Assembly (NCBI GenBank): GCA_035559535.1
Contig: DATMBG010000012.1
Span: forward strand, 225,683-289,682
Reading direction: 5' to 3'
Length of the DNA: 64,000 bases
Source: Candidatus Limnocylindrales bacterium
Lineage (GTDB): Bacteria; Moduliflexota; Moduliflexia; Moduliflexales; JAUQPW01
Below are positions 27,782 through 35,974 of this stretch, piece after piece; the first letter of the stretch is position 1, and every line of letters starts with the position of its first letter. Made by a program: the position numbers and the translations under genes. The notes beneath the pieces are model-generated. The model did not search any database. It was not told where the DNA came from and saw only the letters and a list, made by a program, of their open reading frames with translations.

Positions 27782-28507
27782 ATGAAAACCCCAAAAAAGA
27801 TTTCAGAATTAACCGTTTATCGGTTATCCGTCTATGAAAGGTGCCTGGAGCTTTTAGAAAAAGAGAAAATTACGACAATTTCCTCAAAAGAATTTGCCGA
27901 ACGATTCGGACTTAACTCAGCGCAGGTTCGAAAAGATCTTGCTTATTTTGGAGAGTTTGGAGTACGCGGTATCGGCTACGAAGTAACCTTACTAAAAACT
28001 GAAATCATGCGTATCTTAGGGATTTTAGAGAGCTCTTCTGGAAAAAATCCCTGGAAAACTATCGTAGTTGGAGCCGGAAAATTAGGATCTGCGATCCTTC
28101 GATATGAAGGATTCAAAAGTCATGGTTTTGAAATTGTAGCCGCCATCGATATAGATACCAGGGAATCCGAGTACCAGCGTACTTTAAAAGCTCAAGAACC
28201 GGTCGTCCCACTCTACCATATCAGTGAAATGGAAGAAGTTATTAAAACTCAAGGTATCCAGATCGGTATTTTAACTGTTCCTGAAGAAAGGGCTCAGGAA
28301 ATAGCTAAAAATATGGCCGGTGCCGGAATCCGAGCCATCCTCAACTTTGTCCCGGTCCAACTCTTCCTTCCTCGATCTGTCAAAGTCCGGCATATAGATA
28401 TGACCGCAGAACTCCAGTGTCTCACTTACTTTCTATCCTCTCCGGAACACCAAATGGAAGATTATGACGTGAAGACCCAGAGACAAGAAGACACGGAGAG
28501 AAAATAA
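27782..28507 (+). CDS. rex: Redox-sensing transcriptional repressor Rex
   Basis: 241 residues. An N-terminal winged helix (YRLSVYERCLELLEKEKITTISSKEFAERFGLNSAQVRKDLAYFGEFGVRGIGY) binds DNA. A Rossmann domain (IVVGAGKLGSAIL, around 95-107) senses the NADH/NAD ratio, and VPLYHISEMEEVI and ILNFVPVQLFLPRSVKVRHIDMTAEL complete the family pattern. Rex represses respiratory and fermentative genes when NADH is low. It is last in the nuo cluster, whose promoter has a Rex-like site. The last ~17 residues (DYDVKTQRQEDTERK) are encoded by word-repeat DNA (CCAGAGACAAGAAGACACGG) and may be a recent extension. Confidence 0.95.
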   Translation: MKTPKKISELTVYRLSVYERCLELLEKEKITTISSKEFAERFGLNSAQVRKDLAYFGEFGVRGIGYEVTLLKTEIMRILGILESSSGKNPWKTIVVGAGKLGSAILRYEGFKSHGFEIVAAIDIDTRESEYQRTLKAQEPVVPLYHISEMEEVIKTQGIQIGILTVPEERAQEIAKNMAGAGIRAILNFVPVQLFLPRSVKVRHIDMTAELQCLTYFLSSPEHQMEDYDVKTQRQEDTERK

Positions 28508-28701
28508 TCATTGGGGTCCCATGCTTCCCTATTTCCACCATGTGACCGGAATCCGGATGGTCAATTCTCGAATGATAGGCTGCTTTCGATATAGATAATC
28601 CCGACGGCTATAGGCCATGTAACCTGTCCGCTTCCTTTATAAAAATCTGTAGATTATCCAGGATTATCCTAAAAATTTTTAATTTGGTGAGGAGAAGGAA
28701 A

Positions 28702-29121
28702 ATGAAAAGTTATCGCAAAGAGCTTTGGTTTAATACATCAACCCGAGTTGCCTTTATCAACATCACTTCTCAAGTAGAGGAGTGTGTCCGGGAAAGTGGC
28801 ATTCAAGAAGGACTGGTCTTAGTTAATCCTATGCACATTACCTCCTCTGTGTTCATCAACGATGACGAGCCGGGATTACACCAGGATTTTGTAAACTGGT
28901 TAGAGAAACTTGCACCCCATGAACCTATTCAGCAGTATCGCCATAACGATACCGGGGAGGATAATGCCGATGCCCATATCAAGCGTCAGATTATGGGACG
29001 GGAAGTTGTAGTAGCGATTACCGGAGGTAGACTGGATTTGGGACGTTGGGAGCAGATTTTCTATGGGGAATTCGATGGGCAAAGACAAAAGCGAGTACTG
29101 GTCAAGATTATAGGAGAATAA
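28702..29121 (+). CDS. YjbQ family protein (secondary thiamine-phosphate synthase family)
   Basis: 139 residues of the conserved YjbQ/UPF0047 family. Family landmarks are the early [43 protein letters not shown], and the late [28 protein letters not shown] with the conserved histidine-rich [19 protein letters not shown] between them. Relatives show weak thiamine-phosphate synthase activity; the real role is open. The ATG at 28702 is chosen because GAGGAGAAGG lies just upstream; a longer TTG start is less likely. Confidence 0.88.
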   Translation: MKSYRKELWFNTSTRVAFINITSQVEECVRESGIQEGLVLVNPMHITSSVFINDDEPGLHQDFVNWLEKLAPHEPIQQYRHNDTGEDNADAHIKRQIMGREVVVAITGGRLDLGRWEQIFYGEFDGQRQKRVLVKIIGE

Positions 29122-29474
29122 AAGAGGATACGGTATGGACGTACTCTTCCCGGGAAAACTCTAATTTTTGAGCAGAAGATGCAGCCTCTGTAATGGATGA
29201 AGGAGAAATTAGCTAATCCCTATTCGCCTTAAAGAGGTTGCCTGAGGTATAGGGGAGACCCTACGAGGCTTCTATATTGAATGGGTATAAGAAGGACCCT
29301 CAAAAAAGTATTCCAGCCGATGAGAGACAGGGGTTAGTCCTGGAAAAGTAATCTTGTAAAGTCGACCCTACCTCTTTTATAATAAAGAGGTAAGAAAATA
29401 TTCTTCCTTGACAGATGATGCTATATTATTTAGGAAATGATGGATTTATAACTAAGGTGTAAGGAGATCGGTGA
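29122..29474. other. Non-coding spacer with two hairpins
   Basis: No gene seen. A nested hairpin at 29240-29269 has an outer GCCT/AGGC pair, an asymmetric internal loop, and an inner TAGGG, GAGA tetraloop, CCCTA stem. A second perfect hairpin at 29369-29392 is TACCTCTTT, six-base loop, AAAGAGGTA. TTGACA at 29408-29413 is a full -35 match but no convincing -10 follows at 16-18 bases. These could serve the coiled-coil gene downstream, or terminate the YjbQ transcript. Confidence 0.4.
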
Positions 29475-30290
29475 ATGGCTTTCACTATTCAAGAGTATCT
29501 AGATCTGGTACGGTTACTGGCGGAACATCCGGAGTGGCGTTCTGAATTACGACGCTTACTTTTGTCGGAGGATCTTCTGACTTTGCCGGAGATTGTCCGA
29601 GAACTGGCCGAAGCCCAGCGGCGTACCGAAGAGCAAGTGGCTGCTTTAGCCGAGGCCCAGCGACGTGCTGAAGAGCGTCTAGGTCGAGTGGAGGAGCGTC
29701 TCGATCGGGTTGAAGAACACCTGGTTGCTTTAGCCGAAGCCCAGCGACGTACCGAGGAACGCCTGGAGCGTTTACAGACTACTGTTGCGATCCTGGCCGA
29801 GCAGGTACGCGCTTTGGTTGAAGCCCAACAACGTACCGATGTAACTGTTGGTGGCCTCAAAGGTCGCATTTTAGAAATGACTTACCGTGACAAGGCTATG
29901 GCCTACTTTGGTCCGTTATTACGGCGACTCCGTGTGGTCCCACTTCAGACTTTAGAAGAAACCCTGGAAGCCCGACTATCATCCGAAGAGTTTAAGGATC
30001 TCCTGTCTCTGGACTTGTTGGTTAGCGGTCAACCTCGCTATCATCCTGAGATGCCGGAGGTATGGCTGGCAGTGGAGATATCTGCAGTAGTGGATCAGGA
30101 AGATTTAAACCGCGCTCGCCGTCGAGCCAATCTGCTGCGTCAAGCTGGCTATCGGGCTATCCCGGTAGTGGCCGGAGAGCGAGCAACCCTTGGAGCGGAA
30201 GATGAAGCACGCCTTCATAAGGTGGCGGTACTGCAAGATGGGCGGGTCTTCCTATGGGAGGAAGCCTTGCAGGCTTGGGCAACTCAGTAG
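29475..30290 (+). CDS. Coiled-coil protein with DUF3782/PD-(D/E)XK-like C-terminus
   Basis: 271 residues. Residues ~40-125 form a coiled coil with near-identical LAEAQRR units at 44, 58, 86 and 114 (as LVEAQQR), a 14-residue period and its multiples. The C-terminal ~140 residues (GLKGRILEMTYRDKAMAYFGPLLRRLRVVP, later EVWLAVEISAVVDQEDLNRARRRANLLRQAGYRAIPVVAG) resemble DUF3782-type proteins, a group with a restriction-nuclease-like fold whose function is unknown. Here the nuclease residues would be Asp/Glu in LLSLDLLV and LAVEIS; activity is uncertain. The gene is visibly more GC-rich than its neighbours, suggesting transfer or internal duplication. Confidence 0.7.
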   Translation: MAFTIQEYLDLVRLLAEHPEWRSELRRLLLSEDLLTLPEIVRELAEAQRRTEEQVAALAEAQRRAEERLGRVEERLDRVEEHLVALAEAQRRTEERLERLQTTVAILAEQVRALVEAQQRTDVTVGGLKGRILEMTYRDKAMAYFGPLLRRLRVVPLQTLEETLEARLSSEEFKDLLSLDLLVSGQPRYHPEMPEVWLAVEISAVVDQEDLNRARRRANLLRQAGYRAIPVVAGERATLGAEDEARLHKVAVLQDGRVFLWEEALQAWATQ

Positions 30291-30317
30291 AAAAAGGTCC
30301 TTGGAAAATAATAAATT

Positions 30318-30824
30318 ATGCTTAAAGATGCTGCCTATTGGATAAAAAAACTTCAACTTTCGGAGCATCCGGAAGGGGGATACTATAAAGAGACCTATCG
30401 ATCTCCTGAACTCATAGAAGGAGACTGTCTTCCTAAGAGATTTGGCGGGTCCCGTTGCTTCTCAACGGCAATTTATTTTCTACTTGAAGGGCCTCAATTT
30501 TCAGCCTTTCACCGGATAAAGTCCGATGAGGTATGGCACTTCTATACGGGTAGCCCCCTGACTCTTTATATTATCCATCCCAATGGAGAATTATCAGAGA
30601 TCAAACTGGGGAGTAATTTTGAAGAGGGAGAGATGTTCCAGGCCGTGATTAAAGCAGGTTGTTGGTATGGAGCCCGGGTGAATGATCCTAATTCTTATTC
30701 TTTGGTAGGAGGTACTGTGGCCCCAGGTTTTGATTTCAGGGATTTTGAGCTGGCAGAAAGGAAAAAACTTATTGAACTGTATCCCCAACATCGTTCTATC
30801 ATCGAAAAACTCACACATAATTGA
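30318..30824 (+). CDS. Cupin, DUF985 family
   Basis: 168 residues. LQLSEHPEGGYYKETYRSPE at the start and STAIYFLLEGPQFSAFHRIKSDEVWHFYTGSPLTLYII are the classical DUF985 motif; GSNFEEGEMFQAVIKAGCWYGARV and LVGGTVAPGFDFRDFEL follow. The histidines and glutamate of the FHRIKSDEVWHFY strand are candidate metal ligands of the double-stranded beta-helix. Substrate unknown; relatives have been proposed to act on sugars. It converges with the following leftward gene. Confidence 0.88.
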   Translation: MLKDAAYWIKKLQLSEHPEGGYYKETYRSPELIEGDCLPKRFGGSRCFSTAIYFLLEGPQFSAFHRIKSDEVWHFYTGSPLTLYIIHPNGELSEIKLGSNFEEGEMFQAVIKAGCWYGARVNDPNSYSLVGGTVAPGFDFRDFELAERKKLIELYPQHRSIIEKLTHN

Positions 30825-30855
30825 AGTTAATAGAGTGTTAAAGAAAGGACGATAA

Positions 30856-33303
30856 TTACCTTTGGCCTCTTTCCCGATTCCAGGCAATACGTTCTCGCCA
30901 TTCCTTAACTTCCTGCAAGATCTTAGGATGATTTTCATACTTGGGAAGTTGCTCAAAGTACTCAAGGGCTTGTTCCAGATGACCTGTTTGGAAGGCCCGT
31001 TTACCCAGGAGTCGTAGCAGTTTTACCTTTGCAAAATCTAGTTCAGGTTCTTCTTTCAGAAATTTCTCGGCATGCTCTTGGGTGGCTTTATCGACAGAAG
31101 TCCCCGGATTTTCGAGGAAGCACCATGCCAGGAGATAATGGGCCGGAGTTGCCAAAGGATCTTCCTCCAGCGCCTGGCGATAGAGATTTTGGGAATTCTG
31201 ACTACAGGGATCAGAGGCTTCAATTCCCTGGATTAGCAGGGTTCGTGTCCGTTTATGAGAGAGGACAGCCCGATAGAAGGCTATCTGCTGCTTCGCCCCA
31301 CGAATGTCGTATTCCAGAGTATTCCAATCATCCAGGGCTTTTACAGCTTCCTCAAATCGGCCAGCTTGTAAATATAATCGCGCTCGCACTTCAAGTACCT
31401 CGTTGAGGAGATCTCCAGAAGAAGGAGAGGAAGCGTAGAGAACTTCAATTAAACCGATGGCTTCATCATATAAACCCTGGCGACGAAGCGTTTCTATTTC
31501 CCGTAATCGGAAATATCCCGAAGAATCTCCCTGTTGGGCTAATTCGGCAAACAGAATTCGAGCCTGAGTAAATTGCCCGGTTTTTAAAAGCTGTTCGGCT
31601 AAAGCCTTCTTCTTCAGGAGGGGGTCTTTTCTACCCAGTCGGGGGCAAGACTGATGATAGAAAGGAGGAAATCGAGAATCATCAAACCCATATCGAATTC
31701 GCTGTTCAACTTCTGGTCTTACCGGAATTCTTTCCAAAAACCGGAACCAATCCTGTCCCAGTTCTTGAAGAGATCTGCCAAAGGAACCTTCGTAATCCAA
31801 TGTGCGACAAAATAGAAGCAACCGGTCCATCCCATATTGATAAACCAGAAATCCATAGAAGGATCCTGCAATATCATAGGACTTATAAACCGATGTTTGT
31901 CCTAATCCAAACCCTTGAACGGTCAGGACTTCAGGAGCAGGGGTTAGAACTCCGGCATGTCGAGCAGCAGCCAGTTCCTCATGGAAATCCTCTCCCCGCC
32001 AATAATCCTCCTCAATCATTTCTGCCAACCCTTCCACAAGAGGTGGAAATACCCAAAACCGCCAGGACTTCTCGATCTGCCCTTCAAAAATATGGGCAAT
32101 TTCATGCTTCAGTTTAATTCCTAATCCGTCCGGTTCATAAACCACATGGATACTATTGGTAAAAGGATTCGCAAACCATGTTCCTCCCGCTATGGAAGTT
32201 AACCGATACTTTTGATCTTCAGAACTGTAAATATAAGAACTAATTTTTCCCTTAACCTCTTGACTTAAAAGTTGCTGGATCTGGTAATAATACCATTCAT
32301 GTTCTTCGGCGAGTTGCTCCAATTTTTCCGATGCCGCAGATCTCGGTTCTACATGGAGGATAAAGTGCTTTGTTTCTTTTATCTCTGAAAGATGGCGCCG
32401 AATGGAGCCAGAACCTATTGCAAATCCCACCTTTTCTGGAAAGAACCCGACCACAACCAGCAAAATTCCTACCCCAACGACCCCGGTGGTCAGGAAGGAC
32501 TGTTCTGTTTTTTCTGTGAGAAGTAATTTTTCTTGTATAAAGTTCGGTTTTAGAGTTGACGCAATCTGAGGGTGAGATTTAAAATTTGTTTTTGCTTTCG
32601 GACTGTGCCGGAGCAGAAGAAGAATAGCCAGTAGAACATACCAGAAACCAAGCAGAAGGCTGATCATTCGATGCCAGTAATAAGATGGCGCCAGTTGGGT
32701 TAAGAAATTTCGACCTTGGGCCCAGGAGACGTCTGCAACTCCAAGAATGAGGTTATGAGGGACAACCCGAGGTCCCAGTATCCCTTCTAAGAGGGATATC
32801 ATGGCGGTCAGAAGGAAATAGGCTTTAAAGTATCCGCTGGCTCTTCTTCGATTAGGACAGAGGACACCTAAAAAGAACCCTACAAAAAGCCCGTGAAGGA
32901 GTGCCGGGAGTGTAACAAAACTGTAAATTCCTACAGCTGGAAGAAAATTGCAGTGACCAGTCCAGGAGTTATGGGTTCCATAAATCAGGAGCGGAAAAAT
33001 CCAGGCTAAAAGGCCCACACCGAGATATCGCCGTAAATAATAATAGGAAGCTACGGTAGGACTTGCCAGAAATAAAAGTTTCCCGTTTTTCTGCCGAACA
33101 AGAAAAAAAGGATCTTCTCCACCGGTCTGGGCCAGTGTCTGCCCAACTTGTATTCCTCGACGTCCCATCATGAAAAAGAAAAGGATGGCAATCAGAGCGC
33201 TAGGTTCATAACCCAATACATTCAAGAGGGGAAATTGGAGGAACAGAAGAGGGATGAAAAGGAAAAGAAAAAATTCAGCAACAAATTTTTCTTTTAAATT
33301 CAT
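30856..33303 (-). CDS. Membrane protein with gluzincin-like HExxH domain and TPR tail
   Basis: 815 residues in three parts. About eight hydrophobic helices lie in the first ~290 residues, with a Yip1-like run around 75-240. A soluble region at about 300-540 has LKHEIAHIFEGQIEKSWRFW (His, Glu, His near residue 398) followed by LVEGLAEMIEEDYW, the typical zinc ligands of a gluzincin peptidase. The last ~240 residues are tetratricopeptide-like helices (KKALAEQLLKTGQFTQARILFAELA and others). Such a protein would expose a peptidase and a scaffold outside the membrane. No operon partner is evident except a GNAT gene 12 bases upstream. Confidence 0.7.
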   Translation of the reverse strand: MNLKEKFVAEFFLFLFIPLLFLQFPLLNVLGYEPSALIAILFFFMMGRRGIQVGQTLAQTGGEDPFFLVRQKNGKLLFLASPTVASYYYLRRYLGVGLLAWIFPLLIYGTHNSWTGHCNFLPAVGIYSFVTLPALLHGLFVGFFLGVLCPNRRRASGYFKAYFLLTAMISLLEGILGPRVVPHNLILGVADVSWAQGRNFLTQLAPSYYWHRMISLLLGFWYVLLAILLLLRHSPKAKTNFKSHPQIASTLKPNFIQEKLLLTEKTEQSFLTTGVVGVGILLVVVGFFPEKVGFAIGSGSIRRHLSEIKETKHFILHVEPRSAASEKLEQLAEEHEWYYYQIQQLLSQEVKGKISSYIYSSEDQKYRLTSIAGGTWFANPFTNSIHVVYEPDGLGIKLKHEIAHIFEGQIEKSWRFWVFPPLVEGLAEMIEEDYWRGEDFHEELAAARHAGVLTPAPEVLTVQGFGLGQTSVYKSYDIAGSFYGFLVYQYGMDRLLLFCRTLDYEGSFGRSLQELGQDWFRFLERIPVRPEVEQRIRYGFDDSRFPPFYHQSCPRLGRKDPLLKKKALAEQLLKTGQFTQARILFAELAQQGDSSGYFRLREIETLRRQGLYDEAIGLIEVLYASSPSSGDLLNEVLEVRARLYLQAGRFEEAVKALDDWNTLEYDIRGAKQQIAFYRAVLSHKRTRTLLIQGIEASDPCSQNSQNLYRQALEEDPLATPAHYLLAWCFLENPGTSVDKATQEHAEKFLKEEPELDFAKVKLLRLLGKRAFQTGHLEQALEYFEQLPKYENHPKILQEVKEWRERIAWNRERGQR

Positions 33304-33315
33304 GATCAGATTTCC

Positions 33316-33789
33316 TTAAATCGCCATGATCGTAACCTGTTGGCCCCGATAGGTAGTACGCTCAACCACGGACCATCCGAGGCGAGTATAAAAACTTTCC
33401 TTATCTGTAGTAAAAAGATACAGAGGTTGAATCCCCAGGATTCTGACTTCTTCAACAACCCGGTGAACAAGAGCCGAGCCGATTCCACATCTCCGGAATT
33501 CAGGAGCAACATAAACACTGGCCAGCCAGGGAGACAGGTTCATCCGGGTATCCATATCATGGGGAATTAAACTGGCAGATCCCAGTAAAGTTTCTCCCCG
33601 CAAAGCGATAAAGGTCGTTGGAATTTGCCCAGGACCCCCATGACTCTGAAGCCAGGCAATACGCCGTTCTACAGAGTCTCCGGGATTGAGATAGCTCCAC
33701 TCCCTATAATGCCAGCGGGCAAGTATCGGAATGTATTCCGGACGGTTTACAAGATATTCGATTTGAAAAGGTTGAAGGGATTGACTCAT
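33316..33789 (-). CDS. GNAT family N-acetyltransferase
   Basis: 157 residues. The acetyl-CoA site is visible in SPWLASVYVAPEFRRCGIGSALVHRVVEEVR (the R/Q-x-x-G-x-G/A loop reads RRCGIGSA). LLGSASLIPHDMDTR before it and LYLFTTDKESFYTRLGWSVVERTTYRGQQVTIM after it are typical GNAT strands. The substrate cannot be told. It is 12 bases upstream of the large membrane peptidase and on the same strand. Confidence 0.87.
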   Translation of the reverse strand: MSQSLQPFQIEYLVNRPEYIPILARWHYREWSYLNPGDSVERRIAWLQSHGGPGQIPTTFIALRGETLLGSASLIPHDMDTRMNLSPWLASVYVAPEFRRCGIGSALVHRVVEEVRILGIQPLYLFTTDKESFYTRLGWSVVERTTYRGQQVTIMAI

Positions 33790-33819
33790 CTTATTACCAC
33801 CGATCCTAAATATCAGCCT

Positions 33820-35112
33820 TCAAGTAAGAAAAGGCCTGGGTGGCACATAATAAACACGGGCAGCGGGTACAGAAACCAATTCCATTTCCGGATAACGAAG
33901 CGCCGTGAGCTTACCTCCAAAAACGCATCCCGTATCGATATTAATAGTGCGGTTTATCCATTGAGGTTCTCGAACAGGTGTGTGGCCGTATACAACGAAG
34001 GCTTTGCCACGATAATGGGCGGCCCAATTATAGCGGACAGGTAAACCAAACTCATCGATTTCCCCAGTTGTTTCTCCATATAAGGCAAAATCGCGTACCC
34101 GGGGTGAACAACGTCCCTGCATTAATCTCTTCATTCCGGCATGGGCCACTACCAATCTACCTCCATCCAGGACGTAATGGCTGACCAGGTTATCAAGGAA
34201 TAAGATAATTTGCTCCTTGAACTCCGGCGGTTCTAATTCTAACTGGGCCAACGATTCCGCCAACCCATGGGTGATTTGTACATTTCTTCCCTTAAGTTTA
34301 CGTAGGAGTTTCATATCATGGTTTCCAAGTACACAGAGGGCCGTACCAAACTGGACCATGCTCATAACCAGACGAAGAACACCCGGTGTGTTGGGTCCCC
34401 GGTCAACCAGATCCCCCAGGAAGATCGCTTTTCGGCCCTCCGGATGGCTAACTAGATAATAGTCAGAATTTCGGGAATCGTCTGATCGGATCGTTATCTT
34501 ATAACCCAGTTTCTCAAGGAGAATAACCAATTCATCGAAACATCCATGTACATCCCCGATAATGTCAAACGGTCCACGTTCATGTTTGAGATTACACCGG
34601 AGGGGTCGGCGTTCCACAACGGTCGCCTCTACTTCTTCCGGTGTAGAAAAAATATAAATATACCGGAAACCTTCCCGATGTAAACCTTCTAGGGAGAGTT
34701 GGAGCTGACGGTAATGTTGACTGATAACTTGAGGAGTGAGGTTGCGGTCAGGGCGCTGTCGAGCTCTTTCCTGGCATAGTTCTTCTGGAAGGTTGAAAAC
34801 AATGGCAACCGGTATGTAATGATATCTATAAGCCAGATTTAGAAGCGGCCTGCGAGACCTTTCTTGAACATTGGTTGCATCGATAACCGTCAATCTCCCT
34901 CTGATAAGCCTCTTTTCTGCAATAAGGTGAAGGACTTCAAAAGCATCTCGGGTGGCAGCCTGGTTATTTTCATCATCGGAAACCAATGCCCGGCAAAAAT
35001 CGGATGATAGGACTTCTGTGGCTTTAAAATGCTTTCGGGCAAAAGTAGATTTGCCGGAGCTTGAAGGCCCTATGAGAACGACCAAAGATAATTCTGGGAT
35101 TATTAATTTCAC
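33820..35112 (-). CDS. Polynucleotide kinase-phosphatase-like protein (Pnkp kinase and phosphatase modules)
   Basis: 430 residues with a GTG start. An N-terminal P-loop kinase (GPSSSGKST at 15-23, then VIDATNVQERSR) is followed by a calcineurin-type phosphoesterase: DIIGDVHGCFDE near 183-195, FLGDLVDRGPNT, VLGNHDMKLLRK, VVAHAGM and YGHTPV. This order is that of bacterial Pnkp, which heals RNA ends by 5' phosphorylation and 2',3' phosphate removal. The C-terminal ligase domain of full Pnkp (about 870 residues) is absent. The RtcB ligase and archease encoded 13 kb away could supply sealing, but that link is inference. Confidence 0.82.
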   Translation of the reverse strand: MKLIIPELSLVVLIGPSSSGKSTFARKHFKATEVLSSDFCRALVSDDENNQAATRDAFEVLHLIAEKRLIRGRLTVIDATNVQERSRRPLLNLAYRYHYIPVAIVFNLPEELCQERARQRPDRNLTPQVISQHYRQLQLSLEGLHREGFRYIYIFSTPEEVEATVVERRPLRCNLKHERGPFDIIGDVHGCFDELVILLEKLGYKITIRSDDSRNSDYYLVSHPEGRKAIFLGDLVDRGPNTPGVLRLVMSMVQFGTALCVLGNHDMKLLRKLKGRNVQITHGLAESLAQLELEPPEFKEQIILFLDNLVSHYVLDGGRLVVAHAGMKRLMQGRCSPRVRDFALYGETTGEIDEFGLPVRYNWAAHYRGKAFVVYGHTPVREPQWINRTINIDTGCVFGGKLTALRYPEMELVSVPAARVYYVPPRPFLT

Positions 35113-35404
35113 GGTCCGCTACGACTTTAAATTAAACAAGCATTAATTTCCCCGTAACTCAGGCACTTTCTCCATCTTGGAGAGCATCCTTCCGGATCCT
35201 TTTTCACGTATTAATGCCTATTTCCTTTTATTTTATACGTTTTATAACGATAAGAATATTTACCTGCTTAACTTTTGTCAAGCTTGGGATAAGGTTTCCT
35301 GATCCGGAATTACTTTCCTTCTACGGACGAGAAGGGAACCTTTTATCACTCTTTACGTCTTTTTATGCAGAGAATATAAAGCTTAAAAGGAGGGATTAAA
35401 CATT

Positions 35405-35710
35405 ATGAAAAAATTAGCGGTTTTTTTAGCCTCTATGATGATGATTCTAAGCCTCAGTACCCCTTCCATGGCTGGTACCCCCTATGTTAACGCACGCTTG
35501 TTGGGGCAGCATTGGCGGATTCATAGAGGACTCATGAGTGGTCAATTATCCCCTGTGGAAACCAACTGGCTGAGAGGGGAACAACGAGCAACTCGATCCT
35601 ATGAGATCATAGCAAAATCCGATGGTCGAGTAACAATGTCCGAGCGTGCGCACCTGGCTTATATGCAGAGGGTAAACAGCCGGGATATTTACAGAATGAG
35701 ACATAACTAA
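35405..35710 (+). CDS. Small secreted protein, Arg-rich helical repeat family
   Basis: 101 residues with a signal peptide (cut after PSMA at about 23). The mature part has two similar helical halves ending in DGRVTMSERAHLAYMQRVNSRDIYRMRHN; the pattern (G-x-LSPxE, then DG-x-x-TxxERA-x-L and SRDIYRxxHN) is shared by small periplasmic proteins of many Proteobacteria, for which I know no function. AAGGAGG lies ten bases before the ATG and a strong terminator follows, so it is a single-gene, probably well expressed unit. Confidence 0.75.
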   Translation: MKKLAVFLASMMMILSLSTPSMAGTPYVNARLLGQHWRIHRGLMSGQLSPVETNWLRGEQRATRSYEIIAKSDGRVTMSERAHLAYMQRVNSRDIYRMRHN

Positions 35711-35811
35711 ATCCCCTTAACCGAAGGATTATTTCTACCTGGAGGGCTAAACCCCCGAAGTTTTCCGAATCTCAAGGGATTGTCGGTTGAGATCGCTTCA
35801 AATATCCCTGG

Positions 35812-35846
35812 AAAGGGAAAGGTATATCCTTTCCCTTTTTGTTTTT
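35812..35846 (+). terminator. Rho-independent terminator
   Basis: AAAGGGAAAGG (35812-35822), a five-base loop and CCTTTCCCTTT (35828-35838) form a perfect 11-bp stem followed by TTGTTTTTG. It terminates the small secreted protein gene about 100 bases after its stop. Confidence 0.88.
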
Positions 35847-35974
35847 GTAAAGGATTTCCTTCCAAAGCGGACGAAAAGACCTCTTTTCTTTCACTTTTCA
35901 GTTGAAATCTGTTTGAATTTCCTCTATGCTTAAAGAAAGGAGAATATGTTTAGCTATCTATCCAGGAGGTTTAA

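Noticed and set aside
29240-29269. Possible known riboswitch (Mn2+ type) before the coiled-coil gene
   Set aside because: The conserved bases of that class are not there; only a nested hairpin remains.
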